Below, piece after piece: positions 8,251 to 16,913 of a stretch of 64,000 nucleotides of DNA. A model generated the notes under the pieces. That model was not told the origin of the DNA, made no database searches, and worked only from the letters and a program-made list of their open reading frames with translations. The number at the start of each line of letters is the position of its first letter. Position 1 is the first letter of the stretch. The translations under genes were made by a program, and so were the position numbers. The DNA comes from Nitrospira_D sp019636945 (lineage in GTDB: Bacteria; Nitrospirota; Nitrospiria; Nitrospirales; Nitrospiraceae), in NCBI RefSeq assembly GCF_047338595.1, contig NZ_JBLFBO010000012.1, positions 1-64,000 of the forward strand. The letters are read 5' to 3'.

Positions 8251-10677
8251 GTGGTGTATGTCCTGACACCATCCAACCGCATCGTGACACACACTATGCA
8301 GCACGCAACAATAGTGGGTCTTGGGACGATCGTCCTGTGTGTGCTTGCCGGCTGTGTGTCGCCTGAACTCAAACAGGCCAATCGGCTTGCCGAGCACGGC
8401 CAGTGGGATCAGGCGGTGGCCGCCTATCAGGAGGCCCAGAAGCTGGCCCCATTCGACGAAAAGATTCGCCGGCAACTCGACCAGGCCAAGGGTGCTGCCG
8501 CTGCGGGGCACTATGCCCTGGGCAAACAGGCCTATGAGGACCACCGCCTCGCCGACGCGTTGCATGAGTTTAAACAGGCCTTGGGGCTGGACCCCTCGAA
8601 GGCTGAGTACCAGGCCATGATCGCCGACGCGCTGCGGATCAAGCAGAGCCAAGAGCAACTTCAGGCCGGAACCAAACTTCAGAATTTGGGCCGAGTGGAA
8701 GAAGCGCTGACCGCCTATGAGCGGGCGGTCGAACTCGATCCGAGCCAAACCAGTGCGCTCACGCGGATTACGGAACTCACGAAAGAGCAACGGGCGACGA
8801 AGCGGATCGGCGGGTCAGACGAGCCGCTGACGCTCCGCTTTCAGAATGCCAAGCTGAAAGAGGTGTTTGAAATTCTCGCCCGGACCGCCGGGGTGAATGT
8901 GCTCTTCGATAAAGAGGTCCGGGACGAGCCGATCACGATCTTCATTAAAGACCTGCCGTTCGATGAGGCGATGCATCTGATCCTGAATACCAACGGCTTG
9001 CTGGCCCAGCAGGTGGCGCCGGATACGATCCTCGTCATGCCCAACAACAAGCAGAAGCAGGCGCAGTACCAAGATTTGCTCATGCGGACGTTCTATCTCA
9101 CGAACGCCAAGGCGAAGGATGCCGTCAATCTCATCCGGACGATGCTGGACAGCAAGAAGGTCTACGTCGATGAGAAGGTCAATGCCATCGTGGTGCGCGA
9201 GGAACCGGCGAAGCTGCAACTGACGGAGAAGCTTCTCTTTGCCATCGACCGGCGGGAGCCGGAAGTCGAGCTGGATGTGGAGGTGTTGGAGGTCAATCGC
9301 ACCAAGAGCATGAAATACGGGATCAACTTCGCCAAACAACTGGGTTTTGGTATCCGGCCCAATGGGAGCACGGGCGGCATTTCCACGGCCCCGACGCTCT
9401 TTACGCTGCAACAGCTGACGGCGCTGACCCCGCAGAGCTATCTCTTCACGTTGCCGGCGAGCATGCTTACGGATTTCTTCAAGCAACAGTCCGACGCGAA
9501 GACCTTGGCTTCGCCAAAACTCCGTGTCCTCAATAATAAAGCCGCTGCGATCAACGTGGGCGACAAGCAGCCGATTCTCCTCTCCACGACCAACGTGCTG
9601 CCGGGACAGGCGGCGACGGGCGCGATCCCGACGACTTCCACGGTCACCTCGATCGAATTCAAGGATGTCGGGGTGAAGCTCACGGTGGAGCCGTCGATCA
9701 ACGCGCTGGATGAAATCGCGATGAAGCTGAAGATTGAAGTGACGCGGCTGGGGGACCAGGTCATTCTACAGGCCAGCCCGGAGATCAAACAGTTCAAGTT
9801 CGGCACACGGTCGGCGGAGACATTTTTGATGATGCGGGACGATGAGACGGTGGTGCTGGGCGGCTTGATTCAGGGGGAGGATCGCAAGAACCGGTCGACG
9901 GTACCCCTGCTGGGCGATATCCCGTATCTCGGCGAATTGTTTTCAGCGACGACGGTGGATCGCGTCGAGACGGAAGTGGTGCTCACGATTACGCCTCGCA
10001 TCGTACGCAGCCTGACCACCCCGCCGATCGCCGATCAAGCCTTTTGGTCCGGGACGGATCAGAATTATGCGACGACCCAACTCTTTCCCCCACAAGCCCG
10101 AACCGTCTCACAGAATAACCGTAGCAACGGTGCGAGTGTTACTCCCAACGGAGCCTCAACAGATTCACGCGTAGCGGGTGAGGGAGGCACCGCCGTTCTC
10201 TCACCTGTCATGAAACCGACTTCGCCGAATGGGACAGCCATTCCATCTACTGGCCTGACGAGTGCCCCTCGCGATGCGGGCAACGCCTCGTCATCTGATC
10301 TCGTAGCACGTGGCCCAGCCCTTGTGAGCTTCACCCCATCGGAGGTCTCGGCCACCGTTGGGCAGGAGGTGCGAGTGGACCTGTCGACGGCCGCCATCGA
10401 ATCGCTGACAGAGGCGATGCTGACGGTGGTCTACGATCCGAAGCAGATCGAGTTTCGGCGCGTGGGACCAGGAGCTGCGGCGATCTCGGCCCATGCGCTT
10501 GATGGACAAGTGATGCTGACGGTGCGGCGACAGGGCAGCGGAACGGGGGAGACCGTGCTGGCCACGCTGTTCTTTCAGGCCAAGGCGAAGGGTGATGCTA
10601 CGGTGACGATGGAGGCGGCTTCGAGCGATGGGGGGCCACCACCTCGTGCCGAACGGGTGGTGATCCATGTGCAGTAA
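8251..10677 (+). CDS. Lipoprotein secretin with TPR and C-terminal cohesin-like domain (GspD/PilQ/MshL-like)
   Basis: The product forms the outer-membrane channel of a type II secretion or type IV pilus-like machine. GTG 8251 is chosen because GAAGGGG lies about seven bases upstream; ATG 8296 is an alternative that still leaves a lipoprotein signal. The lipobox LAGC puts the acylated Cys near residue 35. The order is TPR repeats (about 36-180), a secretin/TonB short N-terminal domain (about 190-250, LTLRFQNAKLKEVFEIL), a NolW-like ring domain (about 280-340), and the secretin barrel (about 345-590) with VVLGGLIQGEDR and VPLLGDIPYLGELF. A Ser/Thr/Gly-rich linker precedes a cohesin-like domain (about 687-808, VSFTPSEVSATVGQEVRVDL...LATLFFQAKAKGDATV). 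First gene of a collinear operon. Confidence 0.9.
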   Translation: MVYVLTPSNRIVTHTMQHATIVGLGTIVLCVLAGCVSPELKQANRLAEHGQWDQAVAAYQEAQKLAPFDEKIRRQLDQAKGAAAAGHYALGKQAYEDHRLADALHEFKQALGLDPSKAEYQAMIADALRIKQSQEQLQAGTKLQNLGRVEEALTAYERAVELDPSQTSALTRITELTKEQRATKRIGGSDEPLTLRFQNAKLKEVFEILARTAGVNVLFDKEVRDEPITIFIKDLPFDEAMHLILNTNGLLAQQVAPDTILVMPNNKQKQAQYQDLLMRTFYLTNAKAKDAVNLIRTMLDSKKVYVDEKVNAIVVREEPAKLQLTEKLLFAIDRREPEVELDVEVLEVNRTKSMKYGINFAKQLGFGIRPNGSTGGISTAPTLFTLQQLTALTPQSYLFTLPASMLTDFFKQQSDAKTLASPKLRVLNNKAAAINVGDKQPILLSTTNVLPGQAATGAIPTTSTVTSIEFKDVGVKLTVEPSINALDEIAMKLKIEVTRLGDQVILQASPEIKQFKFGTRSAETFLMMRDDETVVLGGLIQGEDRKNRSTVPLLGDIPYLGELFSATTVDRVETEVVLTITPRIVRSLTTPPIADQAFWSGTDQNYATTQLFPPQARTVSQNNRSNGASVTPNGASTDSRVAGEGGTAVLSPVMKPTSPNGTAIPSTGLTSAPRDAGNASSSDLVARGPALVSFTPSEVSATVGQEVRVDLSTAAIESLTEAMLTVVYDPKQIEFRRVGPGAAAISAHALDGQVMLTVRRQGSGTGETVLATLFFQAKAKGDATVTMEAASSDGGPPPRAERVVIHVQ

Positions 10678-11092
10678 GGTCGGACGGGCGGGGTTCGGGC
10701 ATACCCCGCATCGGTCCTTCTGCACGAGCTCGGCGGGATTCACGTTAGTCGAACTCATGACTGTCGTCACGATCATCGGTATTCTGGCAACCTTGGCGGT
10801 GCCGAACTATCAACAGAGTGCCGTCAAGGCACGGGAGACGGCGCTCAAACACACCCTGTTTGTCCTGCGTGATGTGATCGACAAATACCGCGCCGATAAG
10901 GGTACCTATCCATCAGCGCTGACCGATCTCGTGACCGCTGGCTATCTCCGGTCCGTGCCGACTGATCCGCTTACGGGATCGACGACCACCTGGCAGGAAA
11001 TCCAGGATTCTGTCGAGAGCGGGATCTTCGACGTGCACAGTGGGAGTCCGTTCGTGTCGATCATCGACGGCAAGCCCTATAACGAATGGTAG
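10667..11092 (+). CDS. Type II secretion pseudopilin (GspG-like)
   Basis: This 141-residue prepilin has the type III signal motif SSAG/FTLVELMTVVTIIGILATLAVPNY, with cleavage expected after the Gly at residue 24 and Glu at position +5 of the mature protein. The C-terminal part (KYRADKGTYPSALTDLVTAGYLRSVPTDPLTG) matches the GspG major pseudopilin layout. The leader of 24 residues is longer than usual. It overlaps the secretin gene by 11 bases, so translation is probably coupled. No prepilin peptidase gene is in the window, so processing must depend on an enzyme encoded elsewhere. Confidence 0.88.
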   Translation: MCSKVGRAGFGHTPHRSFCTSSAGFTLVELMTVVTIIGILATLAVPNYQQSAVKARETALKHTLFVLRDVIDKYRADKGTYPSALTDLVTAGYLRSVPTDPLTGSTTTWQEIQDSVESGIFDVHSGSPFVSIIDGKPYNEW

Positions 11093-11095
11093 GCC

Positions 11096-11878
11096 ATGCA
11101 GTCCGACCGCAGCCAGAGGGGAGTGGTCCTCGTAGTCGTCTCGCTGACCGTTGCCATGAGCGGGTGCGCCACCGCTCCCGAGCTGCCGATGGGTCGTGGA
11201 ATAGACGAGGCGGGACGGGCGCTGCAGCTGATGCAGGAGCGCGAGAAGGAACTGGCCGCGCTTCGAGCTGAGCTGGCCACGACTCGTATCGCGGCGGCGA
11301 AACAGGACGCCGAGCTGCACGACCTGCGCACGACCGTGGTCCAGTTGCGACAGGAGAACGGGGAGTCGCATCAGGCTCTCTTGGAAGCGAAGCGAACCCT
11401 TGATGCCCGTGACCGTGAACTGACGGCCATGAGGATGGAACGTGAGCCACCGGCTCAGGCCTTCGCGCCATCGGGCGAAACGGCACAGCGTCTGGCGGAG
11501 TTGCACCAGACGGTGGCGTCATTGAGTCAGGAACTGGCGACCGTCAAGTCGGCAATGGCGCAGAGTATTCGCACACCACCAGCTGCGGCGGAGCGACCAG
11601 ACGAGCTGAGGGCCACAACCCAGTCGGGCCAGCCGTCACGCCACCCGCGTCGCATCGCTGCGGCATCGGACGGTGAGATCACGCAGGGCATGATCCCGGC
11701 GGTGCACGTTCCTCGGGAGGGCGGCGAGTCGTTGCGACCCTCGTGGATCACGGTGCAACCGGGGGACAGTTGGTGGACGTTGGCTCGGAAGCACAAGACG
11801 ACCATCACGGTGTTGCGTGCGGTCAATGGTCGAGTGGGCGATGCTCTCATGGTCGGTGAAGCACTCCGGCTTCCGTAA
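11096..11878 (+). CDS. LysM-domain lipoprotein with coiled coil, in secretion operon
   Basis: The 260-residue product has an N-terminal lipoprotein signal with lipobox MSGC (Cys near residue 22). A long heptad-like helical region follows (about 35-150, rich in Glu, Arg, Leu and Ala), then a low-complexity linker and a C-terminal LysM domain (about 212-260, WITVQPGDSWWTLARKHKTTITVLRAVNG...GEALRLP). LysM binds peptidoglycan. With a lipid anchor and a coiled coil it could tether the secretin complex to the cell wall, a job done by TsaP-type or FimV-type LysM proteins in pilus systems. The start is three bases after the pseudopilin stop codon. The tethering role is inferred from domain and context. 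Confidence 0.8.
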   Translation: MQSDRSQRGVVLVVVSLTVAMSGCATAPELPMGRGIDEAGRALQLMQEREKELAALRAELATTRIAAAKQDAELHDLRTTVVQLRQENGESHQALLEAKRTLDARDRELTAMRMEREPPAQAFAPSGETAQRLAELHQTVASLSQELATVKSAMAQSIRTPPAAAERPDELRATTQSGQPSRHPRRIAAASDGEITQGMIPAVHVPREGGESLRPSWITVQPGDSWWTLARKHKTTITVLRAVNGRVGDALMVGEALRLP

Positions 11879-11921
11879 GCGCGCCGGTTGATGACGGACA
11901 ACAGCGCGTCTCTCACGATCT

Positions 11922-13625
11922 ATGACTACCTTGACGACCATACTACGACGTCGCGATCTGCTCACGGCACAGCAGCTCGACGAACTGTCCATGCGAGCGC
12001 AGGGTTCACCGCGCAAGTTGGCCCGTTTGATCGCTGAGGAGAAACTGCTGTCAGAGGCTAGCCTGGCGGAAGTGTTGGCCGAACAGACTGGGGCGCCGTA
12101 CCGCTCGCTGGAGGACTATCGCGTCAATTTCGATGCCTTTCCCACCATCCCTGTGGACTGGATGCGGCAACATGCGTTTGTCCCGTTGGACGACCGCGAT
12201 GGCGTGCTCACGATTGCGGTCTCGGACCCGACCGACCTCACCACGTTGGACTTGCTCGATCGCTTGTTGGAACGAGACCTCTTGGTCTGTGTCGCGCCGC
12301 CGGGTGCCATCGCCGAGGCGCTCCAGGAAAGTGAACGGAATAGTCAGGTCGTCGCCCGTATCACGGAGGAATTCCGTCCTGCCCTCATCCATGAAAACGA
12401 GAAGGGCGAAGAGGTGCTCTCCCGCGAAAAGATCAGCCAGGATGAGAGCCCGATTGTTCGGTTGGTGGACACGATCGTGATGAATGCCTTGCAGAAACGG
12501 GCGAGCGACATTCACATCGAGCCGGCCGATGGAGTCACCGAAGTCAAGAACCGTATCGACGGGGTCCTCTATCTGGCCATGGAGCCGCTCGACCTTCGGT
12601 TTCATAACCCACTCGTGTCTCGGATCAAAGTCATGTCGGAACTCGACATCGCTGAGCGTCGGGTGCCGCAGGACGGCCGCTTCAAGCTACGGATTGAGCA
12701 ACGCACGATCGACTTTCGCGTTTCTATCATTCCCAGTGTCTATGGCGAATCGGTCGTTATTCGTATCTTGGCGAAGGAAGAATTTACGGCAGCCAACAAA
12801 GGACTGCACCTGGACTCGCTGGGGTTGAAGCCGGAGGATTTGGCGCGATTTCGCCGGGCGATCACGGCCTCCTACGGGATGGTGTTGGTGACCGGTCCGA
12901 CGGGGAGCGGCAAGACGACTACCCTCTATGCGGCCCTCAATGAAGTGAACACCAAAGAAGACAAGGTGCTCACGATCGAAGATCCCGTGGAGTATCAGTT
13001 GAAGGGCGTGGTGCAGATTCCAGTGAACGAGAAAAAGGGCCTGACCTTTGCCAAGGGGCTCCGGTCAATCTTGCGACACGATCCCGATAAGATCATGGTG
13101 GGCGAAATTCGCGATGCTGAAACGGCACAGATTGCCATCCAGTCGGCTCTGACCGGCCACCTCGTCTTTACCACGGTTCATGCGAACAATGCGTTCGATG
13201 TGATTGGGCGCTTCGTGAACATGGGGATTGAACCCTATAACTTCGTGGCGTCCTTGAACTGCATCATGGCGCAACGCCTTGTCCGGAAACTCTGTGCGTC
13301 CTGTAAGGTGCCGATTTCAGTCAGCCCAGAGCACTGTGCGCAGCTCGGATTTGACCCAACCCTCTTCGTGGGCACCGTCCTCTATGGGGATAAGGGTTGC
13401 GTGGACTGTCACGGGTTGGGGTTTCGAGGGCGCCATGCGATTACGGAATTTCTCCCGGTCACGGACCGGATCAAAGATCTCATCCTGGAGAAGAAGCCCC
13501 CATCTGAGATTCGTCAGGCCGCCCTCGATGCCGGAATGACGAGTCTGCGCGACGCCGGCATTGCCAAGATTCTGGCAGGGGAGACCACGATGAAAGAAGT
13601 CAACCGCATGACGTTTTTGGGGTGA
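11922..13625 (+). CDS. GspE/PilB-type secretion ATPase
   Basis: This 567-residue AAA+-like ATPase powers pseudopilus or pilus assembly at the cytoplasmic face. The N-terminal MshE/GspE N-domain covers about residues 1-150. The Walker A motif GPTGSGKTTTLYAAL is near residue 324. An Asp box with invariant acidic residues (TIEDPVEYQL) and the Walker B/His-box region (IMVGEIRDAETAQIAIQSALTGHLVFTTVHANN) follow. A four-Cys zinc motif (CASCK near 452 and CVDCHG near 490) is typical of GspE and PilB, not of the retraction ATPase PilT. Length is normal. The gene lies 43 bases downstream of the LysM lipoprotein gene. Confidence 0.93.
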   Translation: MTTLTTILRRRDLLTAQQLDELSMRAQGSPRKLARLIAEEKLLSEASLAEVLAEQTGAPYRSLEDYRVNFDAFPTIPVDWMRQHAFVPLDDRDGVLTIAVSDPTDLTTLDLLDRLLERDLLVCVAPPGAIAEALQESERNSQVVARITEEFRPALIHENEKGEEVLSREKISQDESPIVRLVDTIVMNALQKRASDIHIEPADGVTEVKNRIDGVLYLAMEPLDLRFHNPLVSRIKVMSELDIAERRVPQDGRFKLRIEQRTIDFRVSIIPSVYGESVVIRILAKEEFTAANKGLHLDSLGLKPEDLARFRRAITASYGMVLVTGPTGSGKTTTLYAALNEVNTKEDKVLTIEDPVEYQLKGVVQIPVNEKKGLTFAKGLRSILRHDPDKIMVGEIRDAETAQIAIQSALTGHLVFTTVHANNAFDVIGRFVNMGIEPYNFVASLNCIMAQRLVRKLCASCKVPISVSPEHCAQLGFDPTLFVGTVLYGDKGCVDCHGLGFRGRHAITEFLPVTDRIKDLILEKKPPSEIRQAALDAGMTSLRDAGIAKILAGETTMKEVNRMTFLG

Positions 13626-13628
13626 GTC

Positions 13629-14597
13629 ATGATTCGCTCTCTCTTTCCCATTCATCGCCCCCGGCTCGGCCTCAGCTTCCGGGCTCACGGGCTTGATCTC
13701 GTCGAAGTCCGTCGTCGGTGGAGACAGCCTCCGATCGTGGTGCGCGTCGCGAGTCGAGCCATACCCGCTGGTGTGCTGACTCCCTCGGCGACGACTCCGA
13801 ACATGCCTGATCCCGCTGCTGTCGCTCAGGAAGTCGAGGCGCTGCTTGAGGGGGTACGCGATCGAACCGTGGCGGTCGATCTTCCGATGGCCTGCGGGAC
13901 GCCGGTGCTCCTACACTTTGAGACCTTTCCCACGTCGCAGACGGAACAAGAGGCGCTGCTGCGCTGGCGACTTCGTCAAGAGGAACACCTCACGGCACCG
14001 GATCTGACCCTGCACTGGCATGCTGTGTCTGAGGGGAAGTCATCCTCGACCGCACGGTCGGTTCTCCTGGTCGCCATTCGGCAGAGTATTCTCGACCAAT
14101 ACCATCGAGTCTGTGAGGAGGCCGATCTTGTCCCGGTCTCGATCGGGTGGTCTACGATTCATCTCTTGAGTCTGGCCCGGTCTGCCTTCTCTCGCATGCA
14201 GGAGGAGATAGTTGTGGCCCATCGAAGCGCCGAGGCCTTGATCGTGCTGGCTCTTCGGCAGGGACGGCCGGTGGGCCTCCGGGTCAAACCGGTGCGGCGA
14301 GCCTGCATGGATCTGAAGACCGAGCTGATTCAGACGGTGCAGTATTTGGTAATGGAAGAGGCGCCAACCCAGCAGGCGCTTGCTCGCACGACGCCCGTAT
14401 ACCTCGTGGAGGAAGGGGATTCCGCGTCAGCGTCATCGGGACCACATGACCAGACGGAGATCTGGACCCTGTCCCACGACCCGCCTTGGACTGTTCCGGT
14501 GCATCGAGCGAGGTGGGCGACCGCACCGATCGTGAGCACCGTGGCCGCTCCTGTTCATCCACCTTTCGCCGCGCTGGCGGGCATCCTAGCCGCATGA
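13629..14597 (+). CDS. PilM/MshI/GspL-type actin-like assembly protein
   Basis: The 322-residue protein follows the ATPase gene after three bases. It starts IRSLFPIHRPRLGLSFRAHGLDLVEVRRR, the beginning of an actin-like fold as in PilM and MshI (usually 'lGIDig...slk.vel'). The canonical nucleotide-binding Asp/Gly residues are partly lost, and family membership rests on length, fold-like pattern and operon position before PilN- and PilO-like genes. PilM-type proteins link the cytoplasmic ATPase to the PilN N-terminus. No membrane segment is seen, consistent with a cytoplasmic location. Confidence in the exact family is moderate. Confidence 0.7.
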   Translation: MIRSLFPIHRPRLGLSFRAHGLDLVEVRRRWRQPPIVVRVASRAIPAGVLTPSATTPNMPDPAAVAQEVEALLEGVRDRTVAVDLPMACGTPVLLHFETFPTSQTEQEALLRWRLRQEEHLTAPDLTLHWHAVSEGKSSSTARSVLLVAIRQSILDQYHRVCEEADLVPVSIGWSTIHLLSLARSAFSRMQEEIVVAHRSAEALIVLALRQGRPVGLRVKPVRRACMDLKTELIQTVQYLVMEEAPTQQALARTTPVYLVEEGDSASASSGPHDQTEIWTLSHDPPWTVPVHRARWATAPIVSTVAAPVHPPFAALAGILAA

Positions 14598-14604
14598 GGA
14601 CAGC

Positions 14605-15264
14605 ATGATACTCCCCGCAGTGGGTCCTCGGGCCTCCGCTCCAGTCGAGATGTCACCTGTTCGGCTCTCGGTTGTGCCGCGCATGGTGCGTGTCGCCCGT
14701 GGAATTCAATGGGGATTGTTGAGCCTCACGATCGGGGGCGGCCTCTTCACCGGCTGGATGTGGTGGGATCGTCATGCGCTGAACGAGGAGGCGGACCGGT
14801 ATACAGCTGCCGCGGAGCGCACCGACTCCATCAATCGCCAATTCACGGCGCAGCTCGAGCAGGAACGGCTCACGTTGTCGGCTCAGCAGATGGCGGACAT
14901 CCGGGAAGAGGTCGTGTCCATCAACCAGCTCGCTGAGAAGCGAGGGTTTTCCTGGACCCAGCTGCTGCATGATCTAGAAGAGGCGCTCCCGGCGGGCACC
15001 TCAATCGGTAAGATTCAGCGGGATGTGAAACAGGCCACCATCAGGATCGATGGCCGTGCCACGGGCATGACGGCCCTGAATACGCTGATGTCCACCTTGC
15101 AATCGCATTCGGCCTTCCGCCAGCCCGTCCTCCATCACCACAAGTTTGCCGACTCGCATCGGGCCGATGGAGGAGAGGAGCCTGAACGCGGTGGCATCGA
15201 ATTTTCGTTGACCGTGCAGTATGGAGGGCTTTCAGACAAGTCACAGGCCGATGACGCTTCCTAA
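14605..15264 (+). CDS. PilN-like bitopic inner-membrane assembly protein
   Basis: The 219-residue protein has a short cytoplasmic N-terminus, one membrane segment (about residues 33-52, WGLLSLTIGGGLFTGWMWW), a periplasmic coiled coil (about 55-105) and a ferredoxin-like domain. The region WTQLLHDLEEALPAGTSIGKIQRD is typical of PilN and GspL C-terminal parts ('LL..L...LP.gv.l..i'). It follows the PilM-like gene by seven bases and overlaps the PilO-like gene by 14 bases. It should pair with the PilO-like protein in the periplasm. Confidence 0.8.
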   Translation: MILPAVGPRASAPVEMSPVRLSVVPRMVRVARGIQWGLLSLTIGGGLFTGWMWWDRHALNEEADRYTAAAERTDSINRQFTAQLEQERLTLSAQQMADIREEVVSINQLAEKRGFSWTQLLHDLEEALPAGTSIGKIQRDVKQATIRIDGRATGMTALNTLMSTLQSHSAFRQPVLHHHKFADSHRADGGEEPERGGIEFSLTVQYGGLSDKSQADDAS

Positions 15265-15844
15265 GCTCAGCACAATCCAGCTGCCGAAAGTCATGATGCG
15301 GCGACTCGTGCCGCTGGCCGCGCTGACCCTCCTGTCTGTGGTTGGCGCCCTGCTGACGTATGTGTATGCGCTACGTCCGGCTGAGGAGCGGGTACGTCTG
15401 GCTGAACAAGCCTATCAACAGGCCAAACAGGTTCAGGCAGATCTCCAGCGAGCGAAGGCGCAGCAAGTGAAGGCTCATGCCGCGCAGCGGCAGCTGGAGG
15501 TGGAGCGGAAAGCCCTGCCCACGCAGGAGGAGTTTACTCCGCTCGCCCTCGCGCTCTCTGAGCTGGCCAAGCGAGAACGGGTTCGGATTCCTGGGATGGG
15601 CTATGACATCAAGAAGCCGGAGGGGTCCAGACCGGTAAAAGCCACCATCACCTTTCGGGCGAGCGGGGATTATGCCGCCATCTATCGGTTTCTCAATCGT
15701 CTGGAAACGGCCGAGTCGTATCTCGTGATCGAACGGTTGGATGTTGCGAGTGAACAGAAAGCACACACTTCGGCGACACGCGTCGTCGTGAATATTGCCG
15801 TAGCGACATATCTGCGGCAAACCGCACGACCGGGAAGTATCTGA
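15251..15844 (+). CDS. PilO-like inner-membrane assembly protein
   Basis: ATG 15251 is preferred to the upstream in-frame start at 15221 because it gives a normal PilO-type N-terminus. The 197-residue protein has one membrane helix (about residues 18-38, LAALTLLSVVGALLTYVYAL), a coiled coil with many Gln, Lys and Ala (about 43-90), and a C-terminal ferredoxin-like domain with ITFRASGDYAAIYRFLNRLETAESYLVI, a strong PilO/GspM hallmark. It overlaps the genes on both sides (14 bases upstream; one base, TGATG, downstream), indicating tight translational coupling. Confidence 0.85.
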   Translation: MTLPKLSTIQLPKVMMRRLVPLAALTLLSVVGALLTYVYALRPAEERVRLAEQAYQQAKQVQADLQRAKAQQVKAHAAQRQLEVERKALPTQEEFTPLALALSELAKRERVRIPGMGYDIKKPEGSRPVKATITFRASGDYAAIYRFLNRLETAESYLVIERLDVASEQKAHTSATRVVVNIAVATYLRQTARPGSI

Positions 15845-16506
15845 TGACGCCACGGATCAAATGGCCTGCACTGGGCGCACTCGTCATGCTTTGGATGGGC
15901 CTGGTCTATATCTACGTGATCGACGTGCCTCCTCCGGTGGAAATCCCCTTGAAGTACCAATCGGGGCAGACCGCCGCGAAATCTACACAGACCAGTACAA
16001 CGGACACCTGGGAGGTCAAGTCGCTGAAGGCTCAGGCACGGGAACTGCCGGTCACACCGTCGCGAAATATCTTCACCGCTGCGAGCCTTGCCGGTGTGTC
16101 GGATCCCCACGGCACTCGAATCGCCCGGCAGAAGAAGCCATCGAATTCCAGCAACGCCGTTCCGTCCACGCCGACCGCTCCGCCACCCACCCCGGAAGAA
16201 CTTGCGCGACAACAAGAAGCGCTCGCGGCCCAAGCGGCTCAGGAACAAGAGCGACTCCGTCGTCAGCAACTCCAGGAACAACTGGGACAGTATCGCTACC
16301 TCGGGTACGTCAATCAGAACGGGGTGCAGAAGGCCTTTCTGGGCAAGGGGCGCGAGCTCTATATCCTCCAGCAGGGAGACACCCTGGAAGGCAAGTTCCA
16401 GGTCACGCTCATCGAAGCGACGACTGTGAAGCTGCTTGAGGCCGATTCAAACCTGGAAATGGTTTTGAAGCTCAAAAAGGAGGAGTCGTCTGTGGCGGGG
16501 ACATAA
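15844..16506 (+). CDS. PilP/GspC-like inner-membrane protein
   Basis: The 220-residue product starts in TGATG overlap with the PilO-like gene. A single membrane segment lies at about residues 10-27 (ALGALVMLWMGLVYIYVI). A periplasmic linker rich in Pro, Ser and Thr and an Arg/Gln-rich helix (about 115-150) follow. The C-terminal beta domain (about 150-210, YRYLGYVNQNGVQKAFLGKGRELYILQQGDTLEGKFQVTLIEATTVKL) matches the HR domain of GspC and PilP, which contacts the secretin N-domains. This is the last gene of the operon. No GspF/PilC-like platform protein follows. Confidence 0.82.
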   Translation: MTPRIKWPALGALVMLWMGLVYIYVIDVPPPVEIPLKYQSGQTAAKSTQTSTTDTWEVKSLKAQARELPVTPSRNIFTAASLAGVSDPHGTRIARQKKPSNSSNAVPSTPTAPPPTPEELARQQEALAAQAAQEQERLRRQQLQEQLGQYRYLGYVNQNGVQKAFLGKGRELYILQQGDTLEGKFQVTLIEATTVKLLEADSNLEMVLKLKKEESSVAGT

Positions 16507-16515
16507 GGCGGTTGC

Positions 16516-16530
16516 AACTCAAGTTGAGTT
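16516..16530. other. 15-bp perfect palindrome after the secretion operon
   Basis: AACTCAAGTTGAGTT is symmetric around its central G and is followed by TT. It lies 10 bases beyond the last gene of the secretion operon, between convergent genes. It may be a short terminator or a protein-binding palindrome. The stem is only seven pairs with almost no loop, so an operator is as likely as a terminator. Confidence 0.3.
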
Positions 16531-16592
16531 TTCCATACAAGCGAAACTATATGGCGAATCCGACAGGATGGGCCCCTGCCCGAAGATGGGGT

Positions 16593-16913
16593 TTATGCAG
16601 AACGACGTTCTCGGGACAACCGCTTGGACTTGGGATGCTCTAATTCGACGCGGACCGGACGCCCAAGCGCTGCGGCCATGTTCACCAGTGCATCCAATGA
16701 AAAGCGAGAGATCCGTCCACGAAGAAGATCATTGATCCGCGGTTGCGTGACTCCACATTTGGTGCCCGCGTCTATTTGAGTCCACCCGTTCGCTTTAATG
16801 ACATCAGTGATCTGCCGCATAAGACCAGCGCGCGCACGCAAATTCGCCGCCTGTTCGGGTGTATCGGCCAAGGCATCCCACACACTCTTGAAACTGTGAG
16901 TCGTCTTAGTCAT
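16593..16913 (-). CDS. HigA-like XRE-family antitoxin
   Basis: The 106-residue protein carries a Cro/C1-type helix-turn-helix at about residues 38-92 (DVIKANGWTQIDAGTKCGVTQPRINDLLRGRISRFSLDALVNMAAALG), with the recognition helix around VTQPRINDLLRG. A basic tail follows (SKRLSRERRSA). This is the layout of HigA-type antitoxins paired with Gp49/RelE-like toxins. The gene lies downstream of and overlaps the toxin gene by eight bases; toxin-first order is typical of higBA. It should neutralise the toxin and repress the shared promoter. Confidence 0.88.
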   Translation of the reverse strand: MTKTTHSFKSVWDALADTPEQAANLRARAGLMRQITDVIKANGWTQIDAGTKCGVTQPRINDLLRGRISRFSLDALVNMAAALGRPVRVELEHPKSKRLSRERRSA

